A stretch of DNA of 14,656 nt from Deltaproteobacteria bacterium (lineage in GTDB: Bacteria > Desulfobacterota > Desulfarculia > Adiutricales > Adiutricaceae), in NCBI GenBank assembly GCA_031278795.1, contig JAITJT010000293.1, positions 1 through 14,656 on the forward strand. Direction: 5' to 3'. Each line of letters starts with the position of its first letter. Positions within the stretch are counted from its first letter, which is position 1. Positions 14,576 to 14,656 of the stretch are shown in pieces. The notes below the pieces were generated by a model. The model did no database searches, was not told the origin of the DNA, and worked only from the letters and a program-made list of their open reading frames with translations. Made by a program: the position numbers and the translations under genes.

Positions 14576-14656
14576 TAAGAGAAGAAACAAAAAACAAGAA
14601 ACGTTTAGATATCTTAGAAGAGATAACTTTTGATGCGTTTGTTAAGTTCCCAAAGA

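Overview
The window looks like a piece of a bacterial chromosome, probably from an anaerobe with a Gram-negative-type envelope. Protein-coding stretches are GC-rich, with frequent ATA and AGG codons, and the spaces between them are strikingly AT-rich. The features that suggest this lifestyle are an oxidoreductase with two [4Fe-4S] clusters, two lipoproteins and a nonulosonic (sialic/legionaminic-type) acid pathway. I cannot name the phylum from this window alone.

Left part (1-6699, all + strand). An aldo/keto reductase fused to a two-cluster ferredoxin domain (110-1261) comes first. It is followed by a signalling block: receiver/HD-GYP protein A (1421-2512), its paralogue B (2755-3798), a V4R (4-vinyl-reductase-fold) sensor protein (3813-4358) and a soluble hybrid histidine kinase with HAMP-like, HisKA, HATPase, receiver and HPt parts (4372-6699). 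The last three genes are 13-14 bases apart and look like one operon. The likely output is control of cyclic-di-GMP. Two catalytic-type residues are unusual: the phospho-accepting histidine of the kinase H-box is glutamine (Q166), and a metal-ligand aspartate of HD-GYP protein A is asparagine (N287). Receiver and HPt phospho-sites are intact, so the block may be a phosphorelay hub whose kinase core does not phosphorylate itself in the usual way.

Middle and right part (6692-14397, all - strand). truA converges on and overlaps the end of the kinase gene by 8 bases. Reading along the - strand from the right, the order is two tandem homologous lipoproteins, a NeuB-type synthase starting 2 bases after the second lipoprotein, a 0.9-kb AT-rich gap, a DUF692 (MNIO-like TIM-barrel) protein, an AT-rich IS1634-like insertion element, and a NeuA-type CMP-sugar synthetase. 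NeuB and NeuA make and activate a nine-carbon acidic sugar for the cell surface. The DUF692 gene between them is an unexpected partner. The transposase keeps an open frame of 580 codons but appears to lack the usual catalytic glutamate, and its candidate ends are weak.

Non-coding structure includes a strong 36-base hairpin before the first gene (52-87), a 9-bp perfect stem before HD-GYP gene A (1370-1395), and a run of three to four 21-23-base repeats at the right edge (14491-14575), three of which can form a CCC-GTAA-GGG hairpin. No tRNA, rRNA or CRISPR array was seen.
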